22,305 nt of DNA from CAZWVA01 sp964636885 (GTDB lineage: Bacteria; Desulfobacterota_D; UBA1144; Nemesobacterales; CSP1-2). Each line of letters opens with the position of its first letter. Position 1 is the stretch's first letter. The position numbers and the translations under genes are program-made. This document shows positions 21,906-22,305 of this stretch, one piece after another. Location of the stretch: the NCBI GenBank assembly GCA_964636885.1, contig CAZWVA010000047.1, forward strand, positions 1 through 22,305, given 5' to 3'. The notes beneath the pieces are model-generated. The model had not been told where the DNA came from, did not search any database, and saw only the letters and a list, made by a program, of their open reading frames with translations.

Positions 21906-22128
21906 GAACTCCTTTTTAAGAGGGAGATCCGCTTACCGATTCTAGATTCACTTAAATCCCGATTCCTAAGAGCCGCTCCGCTCACCTAGAACCTGATATT
22001 TTACCCTAATTCTCCAGATTATACAGTGAATCCCTGTTGGTTATCCTCAAGGGAGGCCGGCTCTTGATTTCTACTGACGATTTGCTAACTTGTTTGTTTA
22101 GGTTTAAACCCTGGTGGAGGAGGTTTAT
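21906..22128. other. Divergent intergenic region between terC-type gene and the exported-protein gene
   Basis: This 223-bp gap is the longest non-coding stretch in the window. On the minus strand a perfect TATAAT (22023-22018) lacks a matching -35 but could start a roughly 105-nt terC leader. That leader holds a short GAGC/GCTC hairpin and a GAATCTAGAATC direct repeat. On the plus strand are an imperfect CAAG/CTTG hairpin near 22045-22070 and a 10-bp palindrome GGTTTAAACC (22101-22110). I do not find the conserved loops of the yybP-ykoY manganese riboswitch that often precedes terC/alx genes. Confidence 0.4.
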
Positions 22129-22305
22129 ATGGTTACATTAAGGTTTTTTTTGCTCTCCTTAGTCTATATTCTCTTTACAACACCCGCTTATCTAAAGGCC
22201 GATGAGAGCAGGGATTCCCCTCTCGGTTTCAGATTCGGGATCTCAAGGAAGGAGGCACTTAAAATCATAGAATCCCACGGCAACGAGATCGTGAAAAAGA
22301 CCGTT
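22129..22305 (+). CDS. Exported protein of unknown function, N-terminal part (3' end outside window)
   Basis: An open frame starts at ATG 22129 behind a very strong GGAGGAGGT and runs off the end of the window after 59 codons. The product begins with a signal peptide (MVTLRFFLLSLVYILFTTPAYLKA, probable cleavage after AYLKA). The mature part starts with LGFRFGISRKEALKIIESHG. The phrase F-G-[IM]-S-[RK]-x-E-A is typical of small periplasmic or lipoprotein domains in which a helix follows a short strand (as in proteins annotated only as hypothetical). There is no lipobox. Function is unknown. Confidence 0.75.
   Translation, partial: MVTLRFFLLSLVYILFTTPAYLKADESRDSPLGFRFGISRKEALKIIESHGNEIVKKTV

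Noticed and set aside
21906..22023. yybP-ykoY manganese riboswitch before the TerC-family gene
   Set aside because: Looked for because this riboswitch often precedes terC/alx. The conserved loop sequences are not found in the leader.
22101..22110. GGTTTAAACC palindrome as an operator for the last gene
   Set aside because: A single 10-bp AT-rich palindrome with no second copy in the window and no regulator to match it.
1..22305. Mobile elements, CRISPR arrays, tRNA or rRNA genes
   Set aside because: No transposase or integrase motifs, terminal repeats, regularly spaced repeats, tRNA-like cloverleafs or rRNA core sequences were noticed on either strand by eye.

Overview
The window is about 22.3 kb of dense chromosomal DNA from a Gram-negative (diderm) bacterium. 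The evidence is a set of envelope genes: BamD, TolB, the lipoprotein enzymes Lgt and Lnt, lipobox signal peptides and an outer-membrane barrel. The protein types (two DksA/TraR proteins, MtnA, a short HisC, a JAMM protein, HNH and sulfotransferase orphans) suggest a deltaproteobacterial-grade or deep-branching lineage such as Desulfobacterota, Nitrospirota or Dadabacteria. Frequent AGG/AGA and ATA codons and many Lys/Arg/Glu residues would fit a thermophilic or deep lineage. I cannot name a taxon from sequence alone. I saw no IS element, phage gene, tRNA, rRNA or CRISPR array, and no gene-free stretch longer than about 225 bp.

Layout. (1) 1-3207 (+): the end of an outer-membrane beta-barrel gene, then a zinc/manganese-type ABC importer (binding protein, ATPase, permease). 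(2) 3401-5423 (+): a sulfotransferase-family orphan, an SRAP/YedK abasic-site DNA repair protein, and a DksA/TraR-type protein with a very lysine-rich N-terminus. (3) 5420-7394 (-): prmA then mtnA. (4) 7563-7925 (+): a canonical dksA. (5) 7943-13112 (-): a long same-strand run, in transcription order a JAMM metalloprotease, thpR, an acyl-CoA thioesterase, alanine dehydrogenase, a double-ACT protein, def, bamD and an NTF2-like lipoprotein. (6) 13318-15270 (-): HNH endonuclease then tolB. (7) 15395-18097 (+): a small membrane protein, lgt and lnt. (8) 18108-20833 (-): hisD then hisC. (9) 20904-21905 (-): a TerC-family membrane protein. (10) 22129-end (+): the start of an exported protein.

How the genes fit together. 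Lgt and Lnt are the first and last enzymes of lipoprotein maturation, and the window also encodes two of their likely substrates, BamD and the small lipoprotein. BamD and TolB serve outer-membrane assembly and integrity. HisD and HisC are late histidine-biosynthesis enzymes. Def and PrmA modify nascent or ribosomal proteins. DksA is the RNA-polymerase partner of ppGpp.

The most unusual item is the hisC gene. It is one open frame encoding two tandem ClpX-type C4 zinc fingers (each C-x2-C-x18-C-x2-C) fused to a complete HisC aminotransferase, an architecture I do not recognise. Second, several genes (dksA, bamD, ald, hisD, perhaps the HNH gene) lack a Shine-Dalgarno sequence and have good sigma-70-like promoters whose -10 element lies only 7-11 bp before the start codon. 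This predicts leaderless or nearly leaderless mRNAs in a genome that otherwise uses strong Shine-Dalgarno sites.
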